This document shows positions 1 to 11,833 of a DNA stretch of 21,082 bases, piece after piece. The stretch is from Methanobrevibacter sp. Its GTDB lineage: Archaea > Methanobacteriota > Methanobacteria > Methanobacteriales > Methanobacteriaceae. The stretch is taken from assembly GCA_017652345.1 (NCBI GenBank), contig JAGCBE010000056.1:1-21082 (forward strand), given 5' to 3'. The notes beneath the pieces are model-generated. The model saw nothing but the letters and a program-made list of their open reading frames with translations. It searched no databases and was not told where the DNA came from. The position numbers and the translations under genes were made by a program. Within the stretch, counting starts at the first letter, position 1; the number at the start of each line of letters is the position of its first letter.

Positions 1-3000
1 GCATTTTCATCATCATTAACCATATATCTCAAGCTTCAGAACGATAGATTAAAGAACTGTTTATCTATATATGCCTCAACGTTAGACCATCCTCCAGCTT
101 CAGCTGCTCACGCCATTTCAACCAACCAGTTAACAGGTTTCCGCTGTCTACCAAAGTTTTTACCTAGAGCATTAAAGAATGCTCATACTCAGTAAGTATC
201 TTGATATACGGTTGGGTCCATTTGCGATTGTAATGAACTACTCATCATCTCAGATATTGGTCTTATTGGTCAGAACGATTGAATACCTTGATACCGCTGA
301 GAAACCATATTCATTGTTTCTCTCATATAAGATAGGTAGTCCATAAAGTAATGCCATCAATCTGTCTCTGGGTCTGGCCATCTACCATTGTCTTGGTATC
401 TTTGAAGCTTCCAGGCCCATTTAAGGTCTTGTGCCATAGCTGTAACAAAGTTAACAAACTCTGGACTATTTCATATATATTGTACTAATTCTTCCTTTGC
501 CTCTCTACTTAGTCTAGGATTTATCATTCAAGAACCAAATCTAAACATTTTGTAGATGTTATCTCCAGTTTGTTTAAATATATTTTGTCACCAACTTCAT
601 CTAAAGTTGAACATCTGCATTAATCAGTATAGACAGTTAGCCCATCATCTTCAAGCTACTGGTCTATCTAATCAACCAAATCCTAATCAAAGAATGTTTC
701 TAAAGTTTCTTGAAGAAGAAGCAGCAACCGCATCTATTAATTTAGACTTAAGCTCTGCACTAACCGTAGCGTCATTCATAAAATCAAGAAAGTCTTCGGC
801 AGAGCTAAACTTCATAACGCTATTATCTTTTAATCATTTTATAAACGATATATTCTTAAAGTTTCTAGCGAATATTCAATCTATAAAATTGTTTGCATTG
901 TCTTTATAAGGGTCAAACCATTTAACCGCCTGTTGTATCCATCATGGCTTAGAGTATTTTTTATCAACCTTAGCATACATTGTTATATAATCATCCGCTG
1001 TGCTTATTCATGTGTTCCAATATAAATCTCTCTTTCCAGGTATTCAATATCTATTATAGAATGCGCTCTTATCTAAGCTATCTGGATTAAATGTAAGTAG
1101 GTTTCTAATACTAAGCTCATTATAAGCTCAGTCCAATATTCAAAAACTTTCCCTAATATCATCTATCCTTGCCATATCTTCTATTCATAAAGCCTTCTCA
1201 TATCATATTTGTTTTAAGAAGTAACTTACTCACTGTTGTGGAATAGTCAACAGCTGTCCAGGATAAGACATTAACATTCTGAATGCCATTCGGCTCTGGT
1301 TTGTTGCGTCTAATATTCTATTAAATACCCTAGCAAGTCATCATCAAGATAAAGTAAATCAAGTTAATCACTGCAACACTCTCTTAAATTGTTTATCTTC
1401 AAATTCAGTTCAGAAAATTTGATTAAATGTAGCCCTATCTATTCAACTAACGTCATTAACATAATCTCTATATCCTCAAGCCCAATCTAGAGCTTTCATT
1501 CTGTCTGTCTTCACAACAAATTGTTTAACGTACGAAGCTTGATTTGGATTAGCAAACTTAAAGAACTTTAATACTTGGTTCTGTTCTATTCAAGATAGCA
1601 TTCAGAACAATCATCTAATTCCACCAACTTCTCATGCTCACTCTCTTCATAGGTTCATAAACACTTCACCAATATGATAGAATGCCTTATTTATTTCATT
1701 GCTAGTAGTAACTCATTTTATTCAATCTGCACTACCAAGCTGACGCTCTAAATTCTTGAAGTACCTTGCAGTATCCCAAGCTACACGCTCAGCAGGAGTT
1801 AGATTATCAAGCTTTACTCTACCAAGCTGTTCTAAAGACATATTATAATATCAGCTATATGCCTCTCTAACTAAAGCATATCTTTCCCAAATTCATTTCT
1901 GGAACCGTTTTCAAAATGACCACATTCATCAAAGTCAGATAACATATCATTTTAATCATCTAGCAACCTCCTCTCACATTCAGCTAACACTATCTATCGC
2001 ATCAACCATTTTGTTTGTTAAGCTATACTTTCTAAGGTCAGTTCTAACGTCATGCATAAATGATACCATCATATCTCTTTCTGCGTTTGTTATAACCTGT
2101 CATTCGTTTTGTATTGTCTTAAGAGTTGCCAAATATTGGTTATCTATATTTTTTCTTATCAGCTCTTCTTTTCTCTTTAACTTACGGTCTTTAGTATCAT
2201 CACTACGCAAGAAGCTTTCATTCGCCGTAAGCTCTACATCAACATCATCAGCAGACTTAACAACAATACTTTCATCATCAAATATTGTTTTTTTCCAGTC
2301 ATCTATACTTCTCTTTCATAAGTCTCACAAACTATAAGACGTACCATCATCTAACTTAATTGTAATCATCTGTTGTATTCTGTCTCAATCTGTAGCTCAA
2401 GCAGCATCTAAGTCTTTTACTGCCTGTTCGTACGATTGCTTAATTGTGTCTTCTACCTTCTTCTTTACATCAAACAACGCCTCTCAGTTTTTTAACACTC
2501 ATCAATTAGGTATATCTCTAAGATATGTATAAGGAATAAACATATTTGTATATATGTTTTTCATTTTTTGTTTTGCTATTGCTTTATCAGCTGGTGAAAA
2601 TATATTTAATCTATCTAATTCATCAATTTGTATAGCAATCGCATCATCAACAATCTTATCCAAACCAACTATTTTTCACTCAGAATGAGGCGGTATATAA
2701 TGGTTCTTTTTAAATCATCTTTTAACATCTTCAAATATATCTTTCTTAATATCTATATCTATAGCATTTGACACCTCGTCTAATGTCTTGAAGAATGTGT
2801 CAGACATTAATGCGTTCGTTGACATAACTTTTGGTAATCATGTCATAGCATCAATAGCATAGTTCTCAAAAAATGAGTATTGTGCTAACTGTGGCATTTG
2901 CTTATACATAAGCTGTGTAGCATAATTAGATGTAGCAGACAATGCCTTCGCAGCCTCTAAATATCTAAGTATAGTATATGCCTGTTTATTTGAAAGTTCA

Positions 3001-6000
3001 TCAATTCATTGTTTACCAAGAGCATAAAGTCACGCAACTCATTGTATATTGCTAGGAAGATTATTTATGGTTTCCCGTAACTTTTCCTTAACATCATATA
3101 CAATATATTCTCAATTAACTTCTTTAATCGTCGCTCATCTCTCTATTAATTGGTTTCTTCTATTTTCTACTCTCTTCTTAAGTTCTTCTGGAACTATAGT
3201 TTCATCGTATCATTCAGCTATGGCTGCATTAACATCATTTTCCCTAGCAACATTATTCATTATAGATTTGTATGCTCATTCATGGTGAACTACACTTCAA
3301 TCTTCTAGCTTTTCATCCCATCACAACATTCTATTTCTCCAGTTGTCCAACATATCCTCAACAGCCCTTATATCCTTTTGTCATCATACTCAGATAGGAG
3401 CGGTATATTTAACTCATAATATTCATTGTCTTTCCTGTGGAGTGAAAAATTTTCAATACCTAGGCATTATAATATCTTGCTCAAATGTATCCATAGCATA
3501 ACTAAAGTCTTGTTTTAGTTTCTGTGCATCAAGAAACTTAAAGTCTTTATTACGCAATCATTTTTTCATCGCATCAACATATTTGTCTATCATCTTCTTC
3601 AACACGTCATATTCTTTATTTCACAAGATTATTCATTTTCACGCATCCTCAATCGCAGCTAAAGCAGAATATGTGTCTGGCAAAAATACATTATCATTCT
3701 TTACTACTCTTGATACAGTTCATACTATACTATCATCAGCCAATTTGCCTTCAAATGTTTCAAAATTAAACTTAAACTCTTTTGGCATCATAGTGTCTAT
3801 GATAGCATCTAAGTTACTTGTTGTTGGAGCTATATCATTCTTATAGAAGAATGCCTGACAAAAGTCACTATTCAAATCAACTTTTCCAGCTAAATAGTCA
3901 TAAACAAATTGCCTTGTATTTACTAATGGTAAATCATATCATGCCTTAACTAAGTTTTCTGTAAATTGAATAGATAGTCAATCAAATATATCTCAGTTGA
4001 TTTGTCTAATGAATAGTGCTAAATTCTCATTACTTACTTCCTGCTCTGGAAAGAACATGTCTTTATATATTTTGGCAGCGTCTTCTTTGTTTCTAACCAC
4101 ATTTTTTAATTGTTCCATATCTAATTTAGGAGGCTCAATTCACTTAACCAACGATATAATCTTTCATTCAGCAGCCAATAGCTGTGGCATATCTTGTGCT
4201 ATATTATAATTATACCACGCCTCTCTAATTAAAGCTATATTTTCATTTCAAACTATAGTTCATCACTTAACTAAATTTCATAACGTGTCATTTATTTCTT
4301 TGGCAAGGTCTTCATCTGACATATTTCTAATTCAATTTCTTATATCTTTTATATCAACCATTTCTCTATCATACCTTCAGCTTGTCATCTTTTCTAATGA
4401 AAGTTGTTTGTCTATTCTCATATATAACTCAGCCTTATCTGGGAATTGGTCAAATGTATTTATATCCATTCATAGCATATCAGACAGTTTTGTTTGTATG
4501 CTCTTCATATATTCGTCATCAATTACATCTGTGGAGTATCAAAGCATCTTTCAGAAATAATTAATAGCAGCTTCATTTAGTCAATCATTATAATCAACCA
4601 ACGATTTAGCAGCATTGATTGGCTTTCAATCGTTTGATAAATATTTACAATTAATTATATCATTAAACAAAACTCTCACTTCTTCTCAATAATCCCTAGT
4701 AAGTCAAAGCCACTTATTAAAGTCTTCAAACAGCTTTTTTAATTCCTCCGTTCGGCTCTTCATTTTGCCTGTCCAATATTTTTTTGCCTTATTGTCAAGG
4801 GGCGTACGTCAAATTAATTCACGGAACTGTCTCGTAAAGTCTCAAGTTCTAGACCAATATCCAAATTCATCGGCTAACATTTCTTCAAACACATCTTCTG
4901 CACTAAATTCAATTCACTGTCTAATCTCTCATTTTATTCAGAATAATTCAACTCATCTTTTCAGAAAGTCAGCTTTTCATTCTGGGTTTCGCATTTTAAA
5001 CGCTCCATGAAATATTTCGTGCGGTAATGTTCCTTTTGTTACCATATCGGCTAAATATATAACTCCATTACCATATGCTCATATAGCTTTAACTCACTCT
5101 TCTATATCTGCGTTTTTTATCCAATCAATTGTGAAACCATATTTATTTGCTAAGTCTTCCATTGTTTTTACTCACTCAGCCAACATTGAATGTTTAAATA
5201 ATTCAACCTTTTTTGCGGCATCTGCCGTCGTATCAAGCTGTTTCATATATTCTTCTGTCTGAAGCATTCGGCTGTAATTGTCTACTATCTTAGTATCCTT
5301 TGTGTCAAATATTACGGCACATCTTCCATCTCAGCTTACATAGCGTATTCACACAAATCATTCTCAGCTAAGGAACTTAGAAGCCTCAACATCAGAACCC
5401 AATATATCCTGCAATGATTTATATAGTTGCTCTCAATTTATGTCTCATCAGATATTATCTATAAGACGCAATTTATTTGCTGGTATGTTCTTTTTCTTAA
5501 GAGAAGATATAATACTATTTACCCTATCACTTCACACCTGCTCTCACCGATGTATATAATTAGTTCAATTATCATCAGGAAACTCAACGGTATATATATG
5601 TCTACGAGTATACTCTGCAGTAAATCACTCTGGGTTCATAGCATTGAGTGTGTCCATTTTTTTATTTATAGAAGTTATTTCCCTTCTTATTTTACTGGTC
5701 TTATTTTTTACTGCTTTTAACTCTCATAACCTTTTTGTATAATAATTTTTAGTAGCATTAAATGCATCCTTAGAAGAGCTTCATCTGACAACCCTATTAA
5801 ATACTTCCCTCATCACGTCATTTCATTCCCTATCTCATCGGTTTACATCTCTTATTGGCTTTCAATCATACAACAACGTGTATCATGCTTGATAGTCTGC
5901 ACTAGCGTATTTACCAGCAACTTCACGTGTGTCAGTTAGATATACTCAATATCAATAAGCTGCTCATCACTCTCACTCTCAAGAATGAGCTAAGTCAAAC

Positions 6001-8549
6001 TCATCAAGCTCCCTTTGGCTTCAATGATAACCCATATCAAACTTATATCTATTATCATATGTTGGCAGTTGATTATCTGCAGACTTTATTTGATTTGAAT
6101 AAAACGCAACATACTCTCAATCTCATTTAATTATTCAATCATATCACATATCAATAAGCTCTTGTCTAGCCATGGCTCATCCATTTGTGATTTGTCTGTA
6201 TTTATCAAACACTTTATATGCCGTATCATAGTCTGCAGGGTTTACGATATTAAGGTAAAACTCGCCAACATTGTCTCAATATCATCTTGCTTCATCTATA
6301 TTACTTGAGAAGAATAGTCATTGTATGTCAGCGCTTTTTCTTGATGCTTCTATGTCAAATACATCAAATATAGCGTTTGTACCATGATATACTTTAATTA
6401 AGTTTCAGTTCTCGTCTCTAATTGAGGACTTGGCGAAATATTCTACTTGCTGGTCTGAAAGTGCATTACCTAAATTATCCACCGCCTCATCTCAATATGT
6501 CGCCTGGTATCTAAGTTTATCTTGGTTTCTTCCTGTCCTGCTCTCAACAGCACTGGCCATCATTTCTCTTGTTGGCCTAACCTGTCACATTGATTGGATG
6601 GATATAGTTCAAGATATATCGTCAAATAGTTCTTTATTTGTAGTCTTAAAATATAGACTACCATTCTCTGCTACAAAACTTGAAGATGCTCATCACTTAG
6701 GATATATTATTGTAATCTTTTTATCCTTAATTAATGGAGCAATAGCATCCCTAAGCAACGGATTATCTGCCCGTCTACCATCATTTACTATAAGAAAACC
6801 TCATGTTATTTCACTCTCTATTTTTCCTCTCAGCTCTTCTACAGCCTTTTCACTATATTCCTTTGTTGTAGTTAAATCGGTAAAATCAGTTTCGCTTAAT
6901 CTCATTCTGTTCCTGTCTGCTATCTTATCCATAAGATTAGCTTTAGCTCAACTAAGCTCATCCTTTATATATAATCAATCCCTGTAATTGAAATATCAAA
7001 CCTTAGTTCAATCTGACACGTCCCATCATGTAATAGCCTTAAGACTTATTCAACGAGCGTTCTTTATTTTTTCTCCCTCCTCTCATTTTTTGAATAATGC
7101 CCTCATAATGTTCTTTGCTTCAGTATTGTTTCATAAAAGCTTTTGTGTAGCAATATCAAGAATGCTTCATGATGGAAAGCATTTTAGCTCCATTAAAGCT
7201 ATAATGTTTTTATCTCAAGTTATATCATATATCAACTGAATTGTATCTTCAATACTCACATCATTTCATGCTATTTTTATCGTTGTACCTAATTCACCAT
7301 CAGCTATATCTTCAGCAAGTCATTCTAAGGATTTAAGTATTTTTCATCAGTCTTCCTCAGTAACCTTATAACCCATATCTTTCATGCTTCTGAAGGCTCT
7401 GTTGTTTAACATCACATCAGATAGTGTAGCTCCTTCCTCAGCAAATAATGATGTATTAATTAATGAATTAACCTTAGCTATGTTTGTATCATCAAGTTCT
7501 GTTCATGCAGCCAATTTAGTTAACTTTTCCCTATATACAGCCCTTAAGTTTCAGTCCATACATAGTTGTTCAGTATTTGTAAATGCTCTAGCAAGCAATG
7601 TATCTAAGTCATCACACTTAGCTATCCATTCTTGCGTAATTGGTCAAGTCAAATTCTGTCATTCTTTCTCTAATACCTTTAGCACTTCATCAGCCATTTC
7701 TCATCAAGCTATTATTTCTCTAGCCATGATATAGTTTGTCCATGCTCTTCATGCCTTCTCTGGTTCGTCTCAATATATTTTTTTGATTGCCTTCCATTCA
7801 TCATCTAATTTCACAAATCATGATGGGTTTCATCATTCTTTAATTTTTTTAATTGCCTGTTTGTATCCTTTACTTATAGCCTCATCTATTTCATCCCTCT
7901 CCTTTTGCCAACCTTCTATAGCGCTTTCCTTAGTTCATTTAATTTTATCAAATTCATCTTTAGTTATATTTCACTTTTCTAGTTTCTTTCAAGCGTCCTT
8001 TATTTCCGCTCTTGCATTCTTAATTTTTTTAGATAATGTACTTTTAGTATCCTCAATTACATGATAAGCCCTATAAATAGAATAACCACTAGCAACAAAG
8101 TTTGATATAGTATCTTCCATCTCCTTCATGGCTGCAGATGTATCTAGTGTGTCATCCCAAAGTCTAGCTATATCATCCAACTCAAGGGCTGGTGCGTTTC
8201 TAACCTTTTCCAAAAGTGTAACTCACCCCATAAGACTATCTTTAGTATTATCTATTTGTCTAGCTAATTCCATATAAGCCTCTTGTCATGCATCTCACTT
8301 TAATATACGAGATTGAACGATTGCATCAATTTTTATTTCGGCAGACTTTCACATAAGTTCCAATTCGTTCGTATTTTTTCATGTTGCAATGTCTATTTTT
8401 TCTCACGCTTCTCTCAATCTTGCACTTTGTGTTTGGGCATAATTTTTGACCCTGCTTAACTCAGCAACCTTTTTTGCTAAGTCGTCATCTCAAGCTAATA
8501 TACTTATAGCTACAATATTTGATACTTTATCACAATCTTGTACTGCCAT
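1..8549 (-). CDS. Giant phage polyvalent protein with tandem ADP-ribosyltransferase-like domains and a zinc metalloprotease (C-terminus outside window)
   Basis: Read with TGA as Gly, this frame is open from ATG at 8549 to the left edge: 2849 codons with no TAA or TAG, so it is partial. Residues 1-690 are mostly charged helical sequence I do not recognise. An ADP-ribosyltransferase-like domain spans about 695-825, with SDQQVEYF, YHGTN (721-725), GLFFSSN (744-750), then YDGII (803) and EYVAF (E812, a possible catalytic Glu) followed by NQIKSADN. A second copy starts at YHGSQ (841-845), with GEGEGG and YGYGVYLTD, and ends near GIRYVSGDGR and VIFDT (about 1067-1085). A metalloprotease follows: HEIFH (1177-1181) and a distal EEMLADEF (1222-1229) that could supply the third zinc ligand. 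The remaining 1600 residues are largely helical and unassigned. Families with these domains are known from phage and plasmid polyvalent proteins, thought to be delivered with DNA to modify host targets; that role is inferred here. It begins 9 bp after its upstream neighbour, consistent with one late operon. Confidence 0.85.
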
Positions 8550-8558
8550 TTATTTATA

Positions 8559-11462
8559 TTAATCACATAAAACGTTTTTTACATCTTTAACAACCTCGTT
8601 ATATCATCCACCATCTGCCAATTCGTTTATGGTATTTTCAGAAAGTTTACTTCACTTAAGTCATGCCATCTTTTCCTTTAATATTTCTTTAACATTTTCA
8701 GCCTCACTTAAACTAATTCATAAACTATCAAGAGTTAAGTTTTTTGCTTCCAATCAAAAATTATCTAATCATTTTTCCGTTAGAAACCATCTTTCAATGG
8801 TACTTCAATCTTTTGCCTTGCTTTCAACCTTTCTAAATAATTCATCTCTGTTTTTAAATGTGTCTTCATATCATTTTATTTTAGATAAGTCTTGTATATC
8901 TTTATATGTAAATCAGCGCATAACTTTATCGCCAAATCAACCATCAACAGCATCTAGCGCCGCAGAATAAAATCATCAACCCTTAGCCTCAACTCAAGCC
9001 AATGTTCAATGTGTAAGTCTAATAACAGATTTATATGGTCATATTTCTACTATACCAGGAATACTTCAAGTATATTTAATTATATCCGCTGGACTTGTGT
9101 TTTTGTTTACAAGTATATCCCTAACAGCCTTTCATACCATTGAATTAGCTCAGTAATTTTGCTTTACATAATTATACATAAGCTCTTTCGTCCATTGGTT
9201 TGCTGCAACCTTTCCCTCTGCAGATAGTCATTCGTATGCCACCTTTGCCGCATCTGTTACTTGAGCGAACGTTCTAACATAATCTTTTAGCTCTTGTTCG
9301 GTAAATGTAGCCTTTCTTTTTCACATAGCACTAGCAATGGCATTTGCGTTTTCATCACTCTGACTTATAAAGTCAACCAAATCCCAAACTCAAGTTCACT
9401 TAGTTAATGCCTTTCATCATTTAGTTCAATTTCTAAATATTCAATAAAGGTCTTTTGCTTCTGGTAATATATCTCACAATAAACTTCATCAGATAGATAA
9501 CCAAAATGATGTAGTAGAATATGGCTCAGTATCAAATGTAGAAAGCTGCGCATCCATATGCTGTCATATCGCAGTTTGAGTTAATATTCTATCAGCAATA
9601 TTTATTGTTCTTTTCCATCTAGTGTTTATGTTCCCCAGCTCTTCTCATATTCTACCAACTTTTTCCAATCAAGTTAGTGTCTTATCTACAACTTGATAAG
9701 CCTTTCTTGCATCTTCTACGGCCTTCTGCACCTTAACAAGCCTAGAAACTTTAGATAGTTGTCATACCTTTCTAAGCAATAATGGTGCACTACCTCATCA
9801 GCTAGCGGCGATTAACGCAATATCTGGAATAATATTAGCAATTCATTCTGGTGCATACTCTAAAAATTGTAATGCATACTTTTTAATTGTCCTCATATTT
9901 GCACCATCGTCTGTTTCTATAAGTTTTCATACACTAAAGTCACTATCAAGATATGCAGATGTAGCGGCTTGTCACTTACCAGTAAACATATTAAAGAAAT
10001 TAATGGTTCATACAGTTAGCTGTTGTCCCGCTTCTCATAGTGCAAATCATATTGGTTCTTCCACATGTTCAAGCCAGTTCCACACTCTCTTAGCAACGTT
10101 TCATTCCGTAGCCTTCTTATAATTATATACGGCCTCGTTTGTATACTTTCTAATTATGTCTATATCAGATATATCCATCCATCTAGGTCAACTTCTTTCT
10201 AATCAACTAATTTCAAACATTCAATCTGTTAACACATCATTTAAGCTACTTCAATCTTCAAACCTATCTAACGCATCTACTATATTTCAATCCTTAACTC
10301 ATTCGTTAAGTTCACGCATTATATAATTCTTTCTATTAACGGCTCATTGATTAAATAGCTTAACCGCAGTGTTATATGCATCTATAATATCTAACTGAGC
10401 CTGCGTTCTTTGAAGCTCTGGTGTCTCTTTTGCTTCATCTGCATATTTTTTAAGGTATTCTATGGAAGGCAACGCCCTATTTGTAAAGTCTTGTGCTATA
10501 TCATTATAATTTCTTATAGCAGCACCAACTACCTCAGAATTAAGAACGCTCTTAGTCTTTGCCTCAATTGTTCAGTCTCCAAAAATTTTATCTCTAAAGT
10601 TTCATACTATCTCGTTTATTTCCTCGTCTCAATCAGCTTCCTTTGGATTACGATACTTATTTAAATCATCTTTGTATTTTAAAGAAAGATTACTGGATAA
10701 TTGTTCATTATCACTAATAGTGCTAAGATATGTTAATATATCTTCTTTGGTCACATCATAATCTCAGCTTCATATATTATTGTTTTTTAATGTCTCTAAT
10801 TCATCATCAGTAAATTTATCTTTTGTTACGTAGTTGGAACCTAATCAAACAGGAGAAGAGCCCTCTGGCCTTACTGCCACCCTGCTAGATTTAAACTGTC
10901 ATTTAACATCATTTATAAATCTATCTTGTGCAGCTAATTGTTCTTCATACGTATTTGCATCATTTATCTCCTGTATATACATATTTAATCTCTCATTAAA
11001 CGCCCCCTCATCTTTTGGTTTCAGCTCATACGCAGAAGACAAAATTGGATTATATCATAAGAATACATGCTTTTTATCTTTATTATATTCCTCATTCATT
11101 TTTGATTTGGCGTTTTCTCTAGTGAAGAAATTAGACACATCCTGTTTAGCGTTAGAAAACCAGTCTTTCACCTTGTCCTTGAAAGACTTATTCTCGGCCA
11201 TATCGTCTTTATTATCCACGCTATCTGTAGATGTTAAAATATTTCCATTCTGAGAAGAAAACGGAGTTGTCTGGTTTAAATTATTAGCAAAAGAACCAAC
11301 ATTATTTGTTGGCATCCTTTTGATTGTTCATGTATTTACTTGTTGATTTAATGTCTGTGGTGTTTCTACAGTTGACGGTTCGTCGTCATTTATTGTAAAA
11401 AAGTTTTTTACGGATTTAGCAGCACCCTTAATGGCTTTGGTTATATCTCATATAATACCCAT
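8559..11462 (-). CDS. Large hypothetical protein, possible virion or ejection protein (967 aa)
   Basis: The frame is open from ATG at 11462 to TAA at 8561-8559 when TGA is Gly (2904 nt, 967 aa); under the standard code it breaks into many fragments. I do not recognise a family. It begins MGIIGDITKAIKGAAKSVKN, a short amphipathic helix, followed by a Gln/Asn/Ser/Thr-rich low-complexity stretch to about residue 90. The rest is mainly charged helical sequence. Around residues 455-550 there is a more hydrophobic, Gly/Ala-rich patch (for example EPIGFALGEAGQQ and IANIIPDIALIAASGGGAP) that might interact with membranes. It sits between the terminase genes and the giant polyvalent gene, transcribed the same way, so a structural or DNA-ejection role is a guess from context. 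The start is preceded by AATATAA and no Shine-Dalgarno sequence at normal spacing; a GGAGG lies about 27 nt upstream, inside the end of the previous gene. Confidence 0.8.
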
Positions 11463-11485
11463 TTATATTATTTACTAAAAATAAA

Positions 11486-11788
11486 CTATTCCTCCTTGAA
11501 GTAGTCGTCCTCTATCTGCGCTTTAATCTTCTTCTCCTGTTCTTCTAGCTGTTCCTTGTATTGTTCATAAACCTTCTCATCCACTACAGGAGTAATAGCA
11601 ACTCATGCCGCCTTATCTAACAAGGCCTCTGCTTGAGCTTTGGTAAATCTATATTCTTCCCATGAGTATACGAAATATCATTCATCGTCTCTACCGAGTA
11701 GGCACAACAGTTCCCCGTCCTCATCTCTTATCATTACATAATTTTTATCAAGTGTTTTTAACACATCTTGTTTTCTTTCTATCAACAT
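11486..11788 (-). CDS. Small acidic hypothetical protein (100 aa)
   Basis: ATG at 11788 to TAG at 11488-11486, 100 aa, with two in-frame TGA codons read as Gly (both in the middle of the protein), so it would be missed under the standard code. It starts MLIERKQDVLKTLDKNYVMI and continues with acidic, Tyr-containing sequence. The last 30 residues are very rich in Glu, Gln and Lys (for example EQYKEQLEEQEKKIKAQI), predicting a terminal helix or coiled coil. It lies 45 bp after the large terminase and 23 bp before the 967-aa gene, in the same direction, so it is probably co-transcribed with them. No family recognised; a small virion-assembly or terminase-associated protein would fit the position but is not supported by any motif. 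A weak AGAAG lies just before the start. Confidence 0.75.
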
Positions 11789-11833
11789 TTCTTCTATATT
11801 TAGATTATAAAATTTAAAGGTTTTACTATAACT

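Noticed and set aside
1..8549. Many plus-strand frames of 60-185 aa (for example at 6430-6987) and short minus-strand frames such as 7989-8213
   Set aside because: They lie opposite or inside the continuous minus-strand giant gene, are Ser/Leu/Ile/Phe-rich as expected for antisense reading, and have no recognisable domain.
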